This document shows positions 8,497 through 17,320 of a stretch of 64,000 nt of DNA, piece after piece. Position 1 is the stretch's first letter. Every line of letters starts with the position of its first letter. This DNA comes from Marinimicrococcus sp033875255 (GTDB lineage: Bacteria > Pseudomonadota > Alphaproteobacteria > Geminicoccales > Geminicoccaceae): positions 124,001-188,000 of the forward strand of contig JAWZSN010000002.1 in the NCBI GenBank assembly GCA_033875255.1, written 5' to 3'. The position numbers and the translations under genes are program-made. The notes below the pieces were generated by a model. That model saw only the letters and a list, made by a program, of their open reading frames with translations. It made no database searches and was not told the origin of the DNA.

Positions 8497-9609
8497 ATGA
8501 ATGATGATAAATTCCTCAAGGCGGAAGAAATTTCTGATGTAGAAACGAAGGCGGTCGAGAGAGCCTTCGGCGCGGAGAACCGCAACAGGCTAATTGACAA
8601 GTATTTTGAAACCTGTGTAAAAGGGCTGATAGCACCCGAGAATTCGTGGCAGCACGTTTACCGCTTGCTGCTCTGGTCTGATCCGACCACCGGCCTCGCG
8701 CACTGCTATGAGAGCGACAAGTCGCAGCCCGGAAAACCGTGGTATGCTCGATCGCTAGCCTTCCACGATTGGCTCTGTAGGGCGTTCGGTGTTGAGCCGG
8801 ACGAACTGTCACAGGAAATCGATTGGCTGTTCCTCAAGGCGTGCTCCGATCTGGCCGACGTCATGTTGCGCAGAGAGGCCAAGCTCAGTGAGGTCGCGGC
8901 TCGACAGCGCGAGCCTTATGGCGACCGCAGCTTTCCGGAGCCCGGAGCAGATCCTGAACTGGCTACATTAATGCAGGAGACATTGGGTCCATATTTAGCG
9001 CGAGAAGTCGAGGAGGATATTTGGAACGCGCTGAGCCAGAAGATTCGCCAGTTCCTTGCCGTTCAAAATAAACGGAAGAATCTAGTCGGCGAAGGTTTCG
9101 AGGACGTTCTCGCCCAAATAGTCAGGCGCGCTTGCGATGTTCCGGAGGATTCAATACGCACCCGAAGACTGCTCTACGAAATTCCAGGCTTCAACCGTGC
9201 TCGGCAGGGCGCAAAAGAAAACAAGGTCGATCTAGCAATTGTGCGGCCCACGATGCGCACGCTCGTGACAGCAAAGTGGAGTGTGCGAGCGGATCGCGAG
9301 AAACAGTTCGCCACGGAGTATGATGAATATATCAATGCTGAGTCAGATAACAGCAAATTTCAGTATGTGTTCGTGACAAATGAATTTGATCCCGCCCGAC
9401 TGATGCGCGCTTGTGAGAATCTGCATCGGAACAGCTTGATGTTCGACTATGTGGTGCACATCAACCCTGAAGCAGTGCGCGCTGCATACGGGCAAGGAAC
9501 GGTGGCTTCAGCGAGCGCAACTTCCACTCAACGCCGAGTCATCCAAAACATCGAAGCAGGGCGTCTTATTAGCCTTGAGCAGTGGCTTCGCAAGCTATCG
9601 GTTCAATGA
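8497..9609 (+). CDS. Putative type II restriction endonuclease, CCGG (NgoMIV/Cfr10I/Bse634I) group
   Basis: This 370-residue protein carries a PD-(D/E)xK-like signature: E202 in EGFEDVL, D245 in NKVDLAI, then TAKWSVRADREKQFATE. Numbered from ATG 8497 the last segment gives K260-x3-R264-x-D266-R267-x6-E274. The same spacing of catalytic Lys, the R-x-D-R CCGG reader and active-site Glu is known in NgoMIV, Cfr10I and Bse634I. The gene follows the methyltransferase by 4 bases and precedes vsr. ATG 8497 is chosen over 8467 because AAGGCGGGA sits about 8 bases upstream. The Asp-to-Lys distance (15) is shorter than in NgoMIV, so family membership needs a structural check. Confidence 0.75.
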   Translation: MNDDKFLKAEEISDVETKAVERAFGAENRNRLIDKYFETCVKGLIAPENSWQHVYRLLLWSDPTTGLAHCYESDKSQPGKPWYARSLAFHDWLCRAFGVEPDELSQEIDWLFLKACSDLADVMLRREAKLSEVAARQREPYGDRSFPEPGADPELATLMQETLGPYLAREVEEDIWNALSQKIRQFLAVQNKRKNLVGEGFEDVLAQIVRRACDVPEDSIRTRRLLYEIPGFNRARQGAKENKVDLAIVRPTMRTLVTAKWSVRADREKQFATEYDEYINAESDNSKFQYVFVTNEFDPARLMRACENLHRNSLMFDYVVHINPEAVRAAYGQGTVASASATSTQRRVIQNIEAGRLISLEQWLRKLSVQ

Positions 9610-9627
9610 AGCACCTTTGTCTCGCGC

Positions 9628-10038
9628 ATGGATAAGCTCACACCGGTGCGCCGCAGCGCAAACATGCGCGCCATCCATTCGAAACACACCAGACCCGAGC
9701 TGATCGTGCGCAGGCTCCTGCGAGCAGCTGGCCTGAAAGGTTACCGCTTGCATCGACGGGACCTGCCTGGCCGACCTGACATCGCTTTTATCGGCAGGAA
9801 GAAGGCTATATTAGTTCACGGCTGTTTTTGGCATGGTCATGATTGTCGAGAGGGAAACAGGCGGCCGCGGTCGCGCGAAGATTACTGGCTGCCAAAGATT
9901 AGGGGAAATCAGCAGAGAGATGCGCGTCAATATGCCCAGCTGGTGGCGGCGGGGTGGGCGGTTTTGATCGTTTGGGAGTGCGAGACAGGAAAACCTGCTC
10001 TGGCTGAAAAGCTCATGGCGTTTCTTAGTACGAGCTGA
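9628..10038 (+). CDS. vsr: Very short patch repair endonuclease Vsr
   Basis: This 136-residue protein is a clear Vsr: VRRSANMRAIHSKHTRPEL, then GYRLHRRDLPGRPDIAF (catalytic Asp in PDIAF), HGCFWHGHDC and a C-terminal NQQRD…GWAVLIVWECE. Vsr nicks 5' of T in T:G mismatches that arise when 5-methylcytosine deaminates, so it limits the mutational cost of the adjacent methyltransferase. It starts 18 bases after the nuclease stop. The three genes form a complete restriction, methylation and mismatch-repair cassette with GC below that of its surroundings. Confidence 0.95.
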   Translation: MDKLTPVRRSANMRAIHSKHTRPELIVRRLLRAAGLKGYRLHRRDLPGRPDIAFIGRKKAILVHGCFWHGHDCREGNRRPRSREDYWLPKIRGNQQRDARQYAQLVAAGWAVLIVWECETGKPALAEKLMAFLSTS

Positions 10039-10242
10039 CTGCGCGAACGACAGTCGCCGGAGCGCAATGCCAGCAGAGGCCGCAGGCCGCCACGTGTACA
10101 GTGACGGTGTTTCCTTGACATGGGCCGCTTCTCGCTTTCCGGTTCAAGCTGCGATCTCGTCGGTTATGCCCGGCTCCTCGCGAGAACGGTGATGCCTCGC
10201 ACCACCATCGTTGCCGATGAGGAGCGGCATGGCCACCACGTG

Positions 10243-10431
10243 TCAGGCAGTTACCGGCTCAGCACAGAGCCGCCCGAGCGCGTGGTTGGCGCTCTCCAGC
10301 GGCTTGAGGAGCCGGGTCATGCGGACCGGGGGCGCGGGCGGCAGCGGGGGCGGGATGAAGGCTTCCGCCTTCTCGCCCGCGGTGGAGATGGTCACCTTCC
10401 GGCCGAGGCGCGTGGGCTCCTGCGGGGGCAT
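10243..10431 (-). pseudogene. Fic-family N-terminal fragment
   Basis: The 62-residue frame resembles the conserved N-terminus of Fic-domain adenylyltransferases: GRKVTISTAGEKAEAFIPPPLPP followed by LLKPLESANHALGRL, where intact homologues normally continue with D-G. After GRL the frame diverges and stops, and no HPFxDGNGR Fic core is visible downstream on the minus strand. This is therefore a decayed remnant lying between vsr and a DUF2165 gene. The palindrome cluster just upstream of its ATG is probably its former control region. Identification rests on recall of the N-terminal motif only. Confidence 0.55.
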
Positions 10432-10436
10432 CGTTG

Positions 10437-10517
10437 CGAAAGGATCCTTTCGTTGGCGACCGGCTAACGAAAGGATATCCGGAAATCCTTTCCTTGTCGC
10501 AGGCGTAAGGAAAGGAT
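10437..10517. promoter_or_regulatory. Cluster of AAAGGAT palindromes, candidate operator
   Basis: A perfect 16-bp palindrome (CGAAAGGATCCTTTCG, 10437-10452) is followed by CGAAAGGAT (10468-10476), AAATCCTTTCC (10483-10493) and TAAGGAAAGGAT (10506-10517). The half-site AAAGGAT thus occurs about five times in 80 bp, in both orientations. It sits immediately upstream of the minus-strand Fic fragment start at 10431. This fits a repressor-binding region. The regulator is unknown. Confidence 0.5.
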
Positions 10518-10549
10518 CGCGGGGGCGGCGCTGCGGCCGCCCCCTGGCG

Positions 10550-11050
10550 TCACGCCTCCAGCTCGCGGTCTTCCATGACGAGGTAGACCAGGACCAGGCC
10601 CAGGCAGACGATGAAGCGGAAGGCCGCCTGCTGGCCGTTCCAGGTCTCGCTCTGCCACATCAGGAACCACTCGGCGCCGATGGTCATGAAGCCGGTGAAC
10701 CAGGTGAGGAAGCCCAGCGTGAGGCCGGCCACGGCGAGGCGCTTGCTGCGGTGGAAGGTGCGGGCGGTGTCGTCGGCGGCGAGGCCCATGGCGATGGCAC
10801 CGCCGAGGCAGAGCAGGCCGGTGGCGAGTTCGGCGGCGATGATCAGCCAGTAGGCGGCGTGGTGCAGGGTCTCCGACGTGACGGCGCGGCTCGCCACCAG
10901 CGGGTTGCCCTCGAACACCGTGTCCATCGCCAGGACGTGCTGGACGAAGGCGAAGTTGGCGCCGTAGTCGGCGATGTTGTTCCAGCCGACGAGCAGCGCG
11001 AAGAGGCCGGCTGCCGCCACGAGGGCGATCTTCGAGCAGCGGAAGATCAT
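10550..11050 (-). CDS. DUF2165-family membrane protein
   Basis: This 166-residue protein has four hydrophobic helices, near 8-25, 70-95, 105-125 and 140-160. The family-typical stretch GWNNIADYGANFAFVQHVLAMDTVF follows the first helix, and WFLMWQSETWNGQQAAFRF precedes the last. DUF2165 proteins are small inner-membrane proteins of unknown function. The start at 11050 (MIFRCSK) is chosen because the first helix follows directly; the longer frame adds an unlikely proline-rich leader. It lies 68 bases downstream of the SDR gene on the same strand. Confidence 0.82.
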   Translation of the reverse strand: MIFRCSKIALVAAAGLFALLVGWNNIADYGANFAFVQHVLAMDTVFEGNPLVASRAVTSETLHHAAYWLIIAAELATGLLCLGGAIAMGLAADDTARTFHRSKRLAVAGLTLGFLTWFTGFMTIGAEWFLMWQSETWNGQQAAFRFIVCLGLVLVYLVMEDRELEA

Positions 11051-11118
11051 GGCTCGTTGCCTTGCAGGAAGGTGGGGCGCCGCCGGAGCCGGACTCCGGC
11101 GGCAGACTGACAAAAGAA

Positions 11119-11877
11119 TCAGCCGCGGCCGATATAGGGCATGGTGGTGGCCATGACGGTCATGAACTGGACGTTGGCGTCCAAGGGCAGGCTCGCCATG
11201 TGGACCACGGCGTTGGCGACGTTGCGGACGTCCATGGTGGGCTCGACCGCCATGGAGCCGTCGGCCTGGGGGACGCCCTTCTTCATGCGCTCGGTCATCT
11301 CGGTGGCGGCGTTGCCGATGTCGATCTGGCCGCAGGCGATGTCGAAGGGGCGGCCGTCCAGCGAGGTGGCACGGGTGAGGCCGGTGATGGCGTGCTTGGT
11401 GGCGGTGTAGGGGGCCGAGAAGGGCCGCGGCACATAGGCCGAGATCGAGCCGTTATTGATGATCCGGCCGCCGCGCGGGGCCTGGGCCTTCATCATCCGC
11501 ATGGCCTCGCGGGTGCACAGGAACGGCCCGGTGAGGTTGACGGCCACCACCGCGTTCCACTGCTCGACGGAAAGCTCCTCCATCGGCACGGCGGGCGTGC
11601 CCATGCCGGCATTGTTGAAGAGCAGGTCGATGCGGCCGAAGCGCTCCTTGATGGCGGCGAAGGTGGCCTCGACCTGGGCCGGATCGCCCACGTCGGTGGG
11701 GCAGACGAGGGTGGGGTTGCCGGAGGCCGCGCCCATCCGCGCGGTCTCCTCGAGCGCGTCGCGGCGGCGCCCGGCCAGCGCCACCGACCAGCCCGCCTCG
11801 AGCAGCGCCAGCGCCGTGGCGCGTCCGACACCGCTGCCGGCACCGGTGACCAGCGCGATCTTCTGCTGGGTCGTCAT
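11119..11877 (-). CDS. SDR-family NAD(P)-dependent oxidoreductase
   Basis: This 252-residue classical short-chain dehydrogenase has the cofactor motif TGAGSGVG (about 11-18), NNAG (about 88-91), the catalytic Ser in NNGSISAY and YTATK (Tyr-x3-Lys). It is cytosolic. The C-terminal substrate loop gives no specific assignment. The acidic/basic pattern (AGRRRD after beta-2) suggests NADPH preference, which is an inference. It is divergent from the haem receptor gene, sharing a ~370-base AT-rich intergenic region, and is followed by DUF2165. Confidence 0.9.
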   Translation of the reverse strand: MTTQQKIALVTGAGSGVGRATALALLEAGWSVALAGRRRDALEETARMGAASGNPTLVCPTDVGDPAQVEATFAAIKERFGRIDLLFNNAGMGTPAVPMEELSVEQWNAVVAVNLTGPFLCTREAMRMMKAQAPRGGRIINNGSISAYVPRPFSAPYTATKHAITGLTRATSLDGRPFDIACGQIDIGNAATEMTERMKKGVPQADGSMAVEPTMDVRNVANAVVHMASLPLDANVQFMTVMATTMPYIGRG

Positions 11878-12246
11878 ATCGTCTCACCTTCCCTGTTTCG
11901 GGGCGTGTTCCGGCCCTGTTGGGGTCGTGCTCCGGCCGGCGCCGCACCGGCCGCCGCCCGCACCATGCCGGGCCGCCGCGCAAAGCTCCAGCCCCGGGAC
12001 GTCTGCGCCGGGCGGAAGGAGCGGCGTCGAGGCGGGCCGATCGCGTGCCGCATTCCTCAAAATAGAATAATTAAAATTCGATATTGCCGGATCCGACTTG
12101 CATTGGAACAATTAAAAACAGGCATGAATCCAAAGTTTTTTATTAGGCATCAAACAAAAAAATGACAACATCTTGTGGAGGCTGCGGCTTTCTTTCTACA
12201 CATCCCGCAGCAAATCGCGCCTCACTCGCAAGGGTTGTCATTCGCG
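11878..12246. promoter_or_regulatory. AT-rich divergent intergenic region upstream of the haem operon
   Basis: Bases 12055-12170 drop to clearly AT-rich sequence inside otherwise GC-rich DNA and lie between the divergent SDR and haem-receptor genes. This is where an iron-responsive promoter (Fur, Irr or RirA type in alphaproteobacteria) would be expected. I saw A/T runs such as AATAATTAAAATT but could not match a defined box with confidence. The GC-rich part (11878-12050) shows nothing recognisable. Confidence 0.4.
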
Positions 12247-14313
12247 GTGTCCCATCCTCCGTCTGCCCTCATCGCCCGCTCGCTGCTCGCCGTGCCCCTG
12301 GTGGCGGCCGGCGCCGGCCCGGTCCTGGCCCAGGAGAGCGAAGCCCTGCTGGCGCCGGTGACGGTCACCGCCACGGGCAACCCGATGGCCTCTTTCGAGT
12401 ATCCCGGCCAGGTGACGGTGGTCGGCCGGGAGGAGCTGGAACGGCTGGCGCCGTCCACCGCCGACGACGTGCTGCGCCGGGTGCCGGGCGTGGAATCGTC
12501 CGGCGGGCCGCGCCGCACCGGCGAGGTGCCGAGCATCCGCGGCTTCGACGGTCCCGATGTCACCGTGCTGTTCGACGGGGTGCGGCAGAACTTCAACGCC
12601 GGCCATGACGGCCGCTTCTTCATCGACCCGGCGCTGCTGCGCTCGGTGGAGGTGGTCAAGGGGCCGACCTCGGCGCTCTACGGCTCGGGCGGGCTCGGCG
12701 GCACCATCGCCTTCGAGACCCTGGAGGCCGCCGACCTGCTGCGGCCGGGCGACACGATGGGCGCCAGGGTAGGCACCGGCTACCGCACCGCCAACGGCGA
12801 GAACAGCTACCATGCCACCGGCTTCGCCGCGGCCGGCGGCGCCGACATCGTGGCGAGCGTCGGCTATCGCGACGCGGGCTCCATCGAGCTGGGCGACGGC
12901 AGCCTGCTCGACGAGAACGAGCGGCTCGGCTCGAGCCTCGTCAAGGGCAGCTATGCCGGCATCGAGGACCACCGGCTCGAGCTGTCCTGGCTGGGCTATC
13001 GCGGCGACGTGGTGGAGCCGGCCAACCCGCAGGGGGCGGGCAGCGGCGGCCGCGCCGACAAGGACATCACCAGCGACACGCTGCGCGGCGCCTGGCGCTG
13101 GGACCCGGCGGACAGCGAGCTGCTGGATCTGGGCCTGACCCTCTCCTGGGCCAGGAACGAGGTCGAGGAGGACATGCGCACCGGCAACCGCGCCACCCTC
13201 ACGCGCGAGCTGGAGACCACCGGGCTCAGGCTCGACAACCGCAGCCGCCTGATGCACGCGGAGGGGCTGGGCACGCTGCTGACCTATGGCGTCGAGCTGT
13301 TCCGCGACGAGCAGACCGGCCGCGACAGCACCTCTGCCGACGGCACCCGCTCCGGCGTGCCCGATGCCGAGGCCACCACGATGGCAGGCTTCCTCCAGGC
13401 GGAGATCACCTGGGACAGCCCGTTCGGCACGCCCGGAAGCTGGCTGCTGGTGCCGGGCCTGCGCTACGACCGCTTCGAGAACGAGGCGGATGGCGGCAGC
13501 AGCATCGACGACAGCCATCTCTCGCCCAAGCTGGCGCTCAGCTACATGCCCACCGACTGGCTGATGGTCTTCGGCTCCTATGCCGAGGCCTTCAGGGCGC
13601 CCACCATGGACGAGCTCTACGCCGACGGGGTGCACTTCTCGATCCCCGGCTTCGGCGACAATTTCTTCACCGGCAATCCCGACCTGAAGCCCCAGAAGAC
13701 GAAGAACTGGGAGGTGGGCAGCGGGCTGCGGTTCGAGGACGTGCTGGAGAGCGGCGACCTGTTCAGCGTCAAGGGCTCGTGGTTCTGGATCGAGGGCGAC
13801 GACTTCATCGACCTCGAGGTGAACCAGCCCGTACCGCCTGCCTGCTTCCCGCCCAACTGCAACGGCACCGCCCGGGCGGTGAACGTGGCGGATGCGGAGC
13901 TTTCCGGCATGGAGATCGAGGGCGGCTACGAGAACCGGCGCCTCGTCGCGAAGCTCGGCTACTCGACCCTCGACGGCGAGGACGAGGCCACCGGCCGGCC
14001 GCTGGGTGTGCTCCAGCCCAACCGGCTCGTCACCGAGCTGGGCCTCAAGCTCCACGAGATCGACACGATGGTGGGCTGGCGCGGCACCTTCGCCGGCCGT
14101 CTCGACCGCGCCGATCCCGGCGAGGAGCGCGATGCCTACCAGCTGCACGACCTCTTCGCGAGCTGGGCGCCGCTGGAGGGGCCGCTCGAGGGCGTGCGCC
14201 TGGATGCCGGGATCGAGAACATCTTCGACAAGACCTACACCCGCGTCGCCACCGACAGCGTCGAGGAAGGGCGGAACTACCGCCTCGGCGTCAGCTACAC
14301 GATCCGCTGGTAA
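12247..14313 (+). CDS. hmuR: TonB-dependent haem/haemoglobin receptor
   Basis: This outer-membrane receptor (688 residues from GTG 12247) has a signal peptide (…LLAVPLVAAGAGPVLAQ), a TonB box region (EALLAPVTVTATG), a plug (VTVVGREELERL…VEVVKGPTSALYGSGGLGG) and a TonB-dependent beta barrel ending in GVSYTIRW with a terminal aromatic. The plug wording IRGFDGPDVTVLFDGVRQNFNAGHDG is typical of haem/haemoglobin receptors. The frame extends to GTG 12175, but 12247 places the signal peptide at the N-terminus; this choice is uncertain. It is the first gene of the haem operon, 11 bases before hmuS, and is energised by ExbBD-TonB downstream. Confidence 0.9.
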   Translation: MSHPPSALIARSLLAVPLVAAGAGPVLAQESEALLAPVTVTATGNPMASFEYPGQVTVVGREELERLAPSTADDVLRRVPGVESSGGPRRTGEVPSIRGFDGPDVTVLFDGVRQNFNAGHDGRFFIDPALLRSVEVVKGPTSALYGSGGLGGTIAFETLEAADLLRPGDTMGARVGTGYRTANGENSYHATGFAAAGGADIVASVGYRDAGSIELGDGSLLDENERLGSSLVKGSYAGIEDHRLELSWLGYRGDVVEPANPQGAGSGGRADKDITSDTLRGAWRWDPADSELLDLGLTLSWARNEVEEDMRTGNRATLTRELETTGLRLDNRSRLMHAEGLGTLLTYGVELFRDEQTGRDSTSADGTRSGVPDAEATTMAGFLQAEITWDSPFGTPGSWLLVPGLRYDRFENEADGGSSIDDSHLSPKLALSYMPTDWLMVFGSYAEAFRAPTMDELYADGVHFSIPGFGDNFFTGNPDLKPQKTKNWEVGSGLRFEDVLESGDLFSVKGSWFWIEGDDFIDLEVNQPVPPACFPPNCNGTARAVNVADAELSGMEIEGGYENRRLVAKLGYSTLDGEDEATGRPLGVLQPNRLVTELGLKLHEIDTMVGWRGTFAGRLDRADPGEERDAYQLHDLFASWAPLEGPLEGVRLDAGIENIFDKTYTRVATDSVEEGRNYRLGVSYTIRW

Positions 14314-14324
14314 GGAAGAGAGCG

Positions 14325-15404
14325 ATGGAAACGAGCGTGGCCCAGCGTGACCCGGCGGCCCTTCTCGCTGCTGCCAACCGCCTGCGCGAGGCGGAGGGCC
14401 TGCGCGCCCGCGACCTCGCCGGCCGGCTCGGCGTGAGCGAGGGCGAGCTGCTGGCGGCCGAGGTAGGGGCCGGCGGTGGCGGCCGGGTGGTGCGCCTCGT
14501 CGACGATGCGACCGCCATTCTTCGCGAGGTGCCGCGGCTGGGCGAGGTGATGGCGCTCACCCGCAACGAGGCGGCGGTCCACGAGAAGACCGGCACCTAC
14601 GGCAAGGTGGAGCTCGAGAGCGGCCATGGCGGCGTGTTCGAGCAGCCCATCGACCTGCGCCTCTTCATGAGCCACTGGCGCTCCGGCTTCGCCGTGGAGC
14701 AGCCGGGGCCGGAGGGGGCCATGCGCCGCAGCCTGCAGTTCTTCGACGCGCACGGCACGGCGGTCCACAAGGTGCATCTGGGTCCGCAGAGCCGGGTGGA
14801 GGTGTTCGAGGAGCTGGTGGCGCGTTTCGCCGAGCCGGCGCAGCCGCCAGGGCTCGCGGTGACGCCGCGGCCGGCGCGCAAGGCGGACCGGCCGGACGAG
14901 GCCGTGGACCGGGAAGCGCTGGTCCGGCGCTGGCAGGCGATGACGGACGTCCACCAGTTCTTCGGCCTGCTGCGCGAGCTGGAGGTCGGGCGCGAGCAGG
15001 CCTTCCGCCTCGCCGGAAGCAGGCTTGCCTTTCCGGTGGCAAGGGGGAGCTTCGCGCTCGCCGGCGAGATGGCCGCTGCCGGGGGCGTGTCCATCATGAT
15101 TTTCGTCGCGAACATGGGCTGCACGCAGATCCACACCGGGCCGGTCGGGACCATCAAGGCCATGGGCCCCTGGTGGAACATCCTCGACCCCGGCTTCAAC
15201 CTTCATCTCCGTCAGGATCTGGTGGCGCGGGCGTGGGTCGTCCGCAAGCCGATGGCCGGTCACATGGTCACCAGCCTCGAGATCTTCGACGAGCAGGCGC
15301 GGCTTATCGCCATCATGTACGGCGAGCGGCCGCGGGGCGAGCCCGAGCAGCCGGCATGGCGTGCCCTTCTCGACCGGCTCCCCAGGCTGGACGCGCCGGC
15401 ATGA
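14325..15404 (+). CDS. hmuS: Haem-degrading/haem-carrier protein HmuS (HemS/ChuS family)
   Basis: This 359-residue cytosolic protein has the two tandem HemS-type halves. The first is RVVRLVDDATAILREVPRLGEVMALTRNEAAVHEKTG…; the second begins near residue 200 with the haem-binding segment MIFVANMGCTQIHTGPVGTI. ChuS/HmuS proteins accept imported haem and open the ring or pass it on. It starts at ATG 14325 with AAGGAAGAG just upstream and overlaps hmuT by the ATGA junction at its end. Placement between receptor and ABC importer supports the role. Confidence 0.93.
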   Translation: METSVAQRDPAALLAAANRLREAEGLRARDLAGRLGVSEGELLAAEVGAGGGGRVVRLVDDATAILREVPRLGEVMALTRNEAAVHEKTGTYGKVELESGHGGVFEQPIDLRLFMSHWRSGFAVEQPGPEGAMRRSLQFFDAHGTAVHKVHLGPQSRVEVFEELVARFAEPAQPPGLAVTPRPARKADRPDEAVDREALVRRWQAMTDVHQFFGLLRELEVGREQAFRLAGSRLAFPVARGSFALAGEMAAAGGVSIMIFVANMGCTQIHTGPVGTIKAMGPWWNILDPGFNLHLRQDLVARAWVVRKPMAGHMVTSLEIFDEQARLIAIMYGERPRGEPEQPAWRALLDRLPRLDAPA

Positions 15405-16255
15405 GGCGCCTTGCCGGCGCCTTCCTGGCTGCCGTCGTCCTGCTGCCCGCGGATGCCCCGCGGGCGGCCGGGCGGGTGGTGAGCATCGGCGGGGCCGTCA
15501 CCGAGATCGCCTATGCGCTGGGCGCGGGCGACGCGCTGGTGGCGGTGGACAGCACCAGCACCTTCCCGCCCGAGGCCGGGAAGCTTCCCGACGTGGGCTA
15601 TATGCGCGCGCTCTCCGCCGAGCCCATCGCGGCGCTGCGCCCGGATCTCGTGCTGGCGGTCGAGGGCAGCGGGCCGGCGGCGGCACTCCGGCAGATCGGG
15701 CAGGCGGGCCTGCGCCTCGAGCTGATCGACGAGGAGCCGGGGGTGGACGCGGTGCTCACGCGCATCGGCCGCGTGGCGGCGCTTTTGGACCGCGAGCAGG
15801 AGGGGGAGAGGCTGGCAGCAAAGGTGGCTGGCGAGCTGGAGCGGGCCGGCGCGCTGGTCGCCCGCGCCACCGGCCGGCCCCGCGTGCTGTTCGTGCTGGG
15901 CGCCGGGCGTGGCGCGCCGCAGGCCGCCGGGCAGGATACCGCGGCGGCGCGGATCATCGGGCTTGCCGGCGGCGTGAACGCCATCGAGGGCTATGACGGC
16001 TACAAGCCGCTCTCGGCCGAGGCGGCGGTGGCGGCCGCCCCCGACGTGATCCTCGCCATGGATGCCACCGTCGAGGCGCTGGGCGGTGCGGCGCCCATGC
16101 TGGACCTGCCGGAGCTCCGCCAGACCCCTGCTGCCCGCGCGGGCCGGCTGGTGGCCATGGACGGCCTTCTGCTGCTGGGCTTCGGCCCGCGCACCGGCCA
16201 GGCGGTGGAGAGCCTCGCCAGGGCGCTGCATCCCGAGCTTGGCGATCAGGGCTGA
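15401..16255 (+). CDS. hmuT: Periplasmic haem-binding protein HmuT
   Basis: This 284-residue class III (TroA-like) binding protein has a signal peptide at 1-23. RVVSIGGAVTEIAYALGA is typical of haem-binding family members, and VGYMRALSAE contains Tyr67, which aligns with the haem-ligating Tyr of ShuT/PhuT. It carries haem from the receptor to HmuUV. Its ATG overlaps the hmuS stop (ATGA), indicating translational coupling. It ends 6 bases before hmuU. Confidence 0.92.
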   Translation: MRRLAGAFLAAVVLLPADAPRAAGRVVSIGGAVTEIAYALGAGDALVAVDSTSTFPPEAGKLPDVGYMRALSAEPIAALRPDLVLAVEGSGPAAALRQIGQAGLRLELIDEEPGVDAVLTRIGRVAALLDREQEGERLAAKVAGELERAGALVARATGRPRVLFVLGAGRGAPQAAGQDTAAARIIGLAGGVNAIEGYDGYKPLSAEAAVAAAPDVILAMDATVEALGGAAPMLDLPELRQTPAARAGRLVAMDGLLLLGFGPRTGQAVESLARALHPELGDQG

Positions 16256-16261
16256 ACGTCG

Positions 16262-17320
16262 ATGGCAACCCGGCTAGCGGTGCAGGGGCTTGCTCCCCGC
16301 AAGGTCCGCGGGGCGCGGCTGCTGCCGGCGCTCGCGGTGGCGGTGGCGCTGGTCACGCTGCTCTCCTTGTGCATCGGCGCCTTTCCCATGGCACCGCGGG
16401 AAATCCTCGCGATCCTCGTGGGGGCGGGCTCGGGCGACACCGCCGAGGCGGTGCTGCTCTCCATCCGCCTGCCGCGGGTGGTCCTGGGGCTTGCCGGCGG
16501 CGCAGCGCTCGCGGTGGCCGGTGCCGCCATCCAGGGCCTGTTCCGCAACCCCCTGGCCGATCCGGGCCTGATCGGCGTCTCCGCGGGAGCTGCCCTCTTC
16601 GCGGCGGCCGCCATCGTGCTGTTGCCGGGCGCCGGAGCGCTGCTCGGGCCGGCCCACGCGGTCTGGCTGCTGCCGCTCGCGGCGTTCGCCGGCGGGCTTG
16701 CGGCCACGCTCCTGGTGGGCGCCATCGCGCGGCGCGAGGGCGGCGTGGATACGGCACTCCTGCTGCTGGCGGGCGTGGCGGTGAACGCGGTGGCCGGCGC
16801 CGGGGTGGGCTTTCTCGTGTTCCTGAGCGACGAGCGCGAGCTGCGCGAGGTGAGCTTTTGGATGCTCGGCAGCCTTGCCGGCACCGGCTGGGACCGGCTC
16901 TTGCCTGCGCTGCCACTCCTGCTGCTGCCGGCGCTCGCCATGCCCTTCCTCGCGCGCAGCCTCAACGCGCTGCTGCTCGGCGAGGCCGACGCCTTCCATC
17001 TCGGATTCCGGGTGGAGCCGGTGAAGCGCGCGGTGGTCCTTCTGGCGGCGCTGGGGACCGGCGCCACCGTGGCGCTTACCGGGATGATCGGCTTCATCGG
17101 CCTCGTGGCCCCGCACCTGGCGCGGCTGGTGGCGGGCCCGGACCACCGGGTGCTGCTGCCGGCCTCGGCGATGATCGGCGCGGGCCTGCTGCTGCTGGCC
17201 GATCTCGCCGCGCGCACCATCGCCCTGCCGGCCGAGATGCCCATCGGCGTGCTGACCTCGGCCCTGGGCGGGCCGTTCTTCATCTGGCTGCTGCGGCGCC
17301 GGGCGGGAGGTGCGCAGTGA
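16262..17320 (+). CDS. hmuU: Haem ABC transporter permease HmuU
   Basis: This 352-residue FecCD-family permease has about ten helices. It carries LPRVVLGLAGGAALAVAGAA and the following GLFRNPLADPGLIGVSAGA, the standard FecCD N-terminal signature, and GMIGFIGLVAPHLARL near 275-292, which includes the coupling region for the ATPase. It forms the inner-membrane channel for haem with HmuV. The last codon overlaps the hmuV GTG start. Confidence 0.94.
   Translation: MATRLAVQGLAPRKVRGARLLPALAVAVALVTLLSLCIGAFPMAPREILAILVGAGSGDTAEAVLLSIRLPRVVLGLAGGAALAVAGAAIQGLFRNPLADPGLIGVSAGAALFAAAAIVLLPGAGALLGPAHAVWLLPLAAFAGGLAATLLVGAIARREGGVDTALLLLAGVAVNAVAGAGVGFLVFLSDERELREVSFWMLGSLAGTGWDRLLPALPLLLLPALAMPFLARSLNALLLGEADAFHLGFRVEPVKRAVVLLAALGTGATVALTGMIGFIGLVAPHLARLVAGPDHRVLLPASAMIGAGLLLLADLAARTIALPAEMPIGVLTSALGGPFFIWLLRRRAGGAQ

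Noticed and set aside
10120..10467. Plus-strand ORF between vsr and the DUF2165 gene
   Set aside because: Antisense to the Fic fragment; composition is low-complexity and nothing is recognisable.
12238..14148. Long minus-strand ORF opposite the haem receptor
   Set aside because: Antisense shadow; the plus strand has a full TonB-dependent receptor with signal peptide and barrel motifs.
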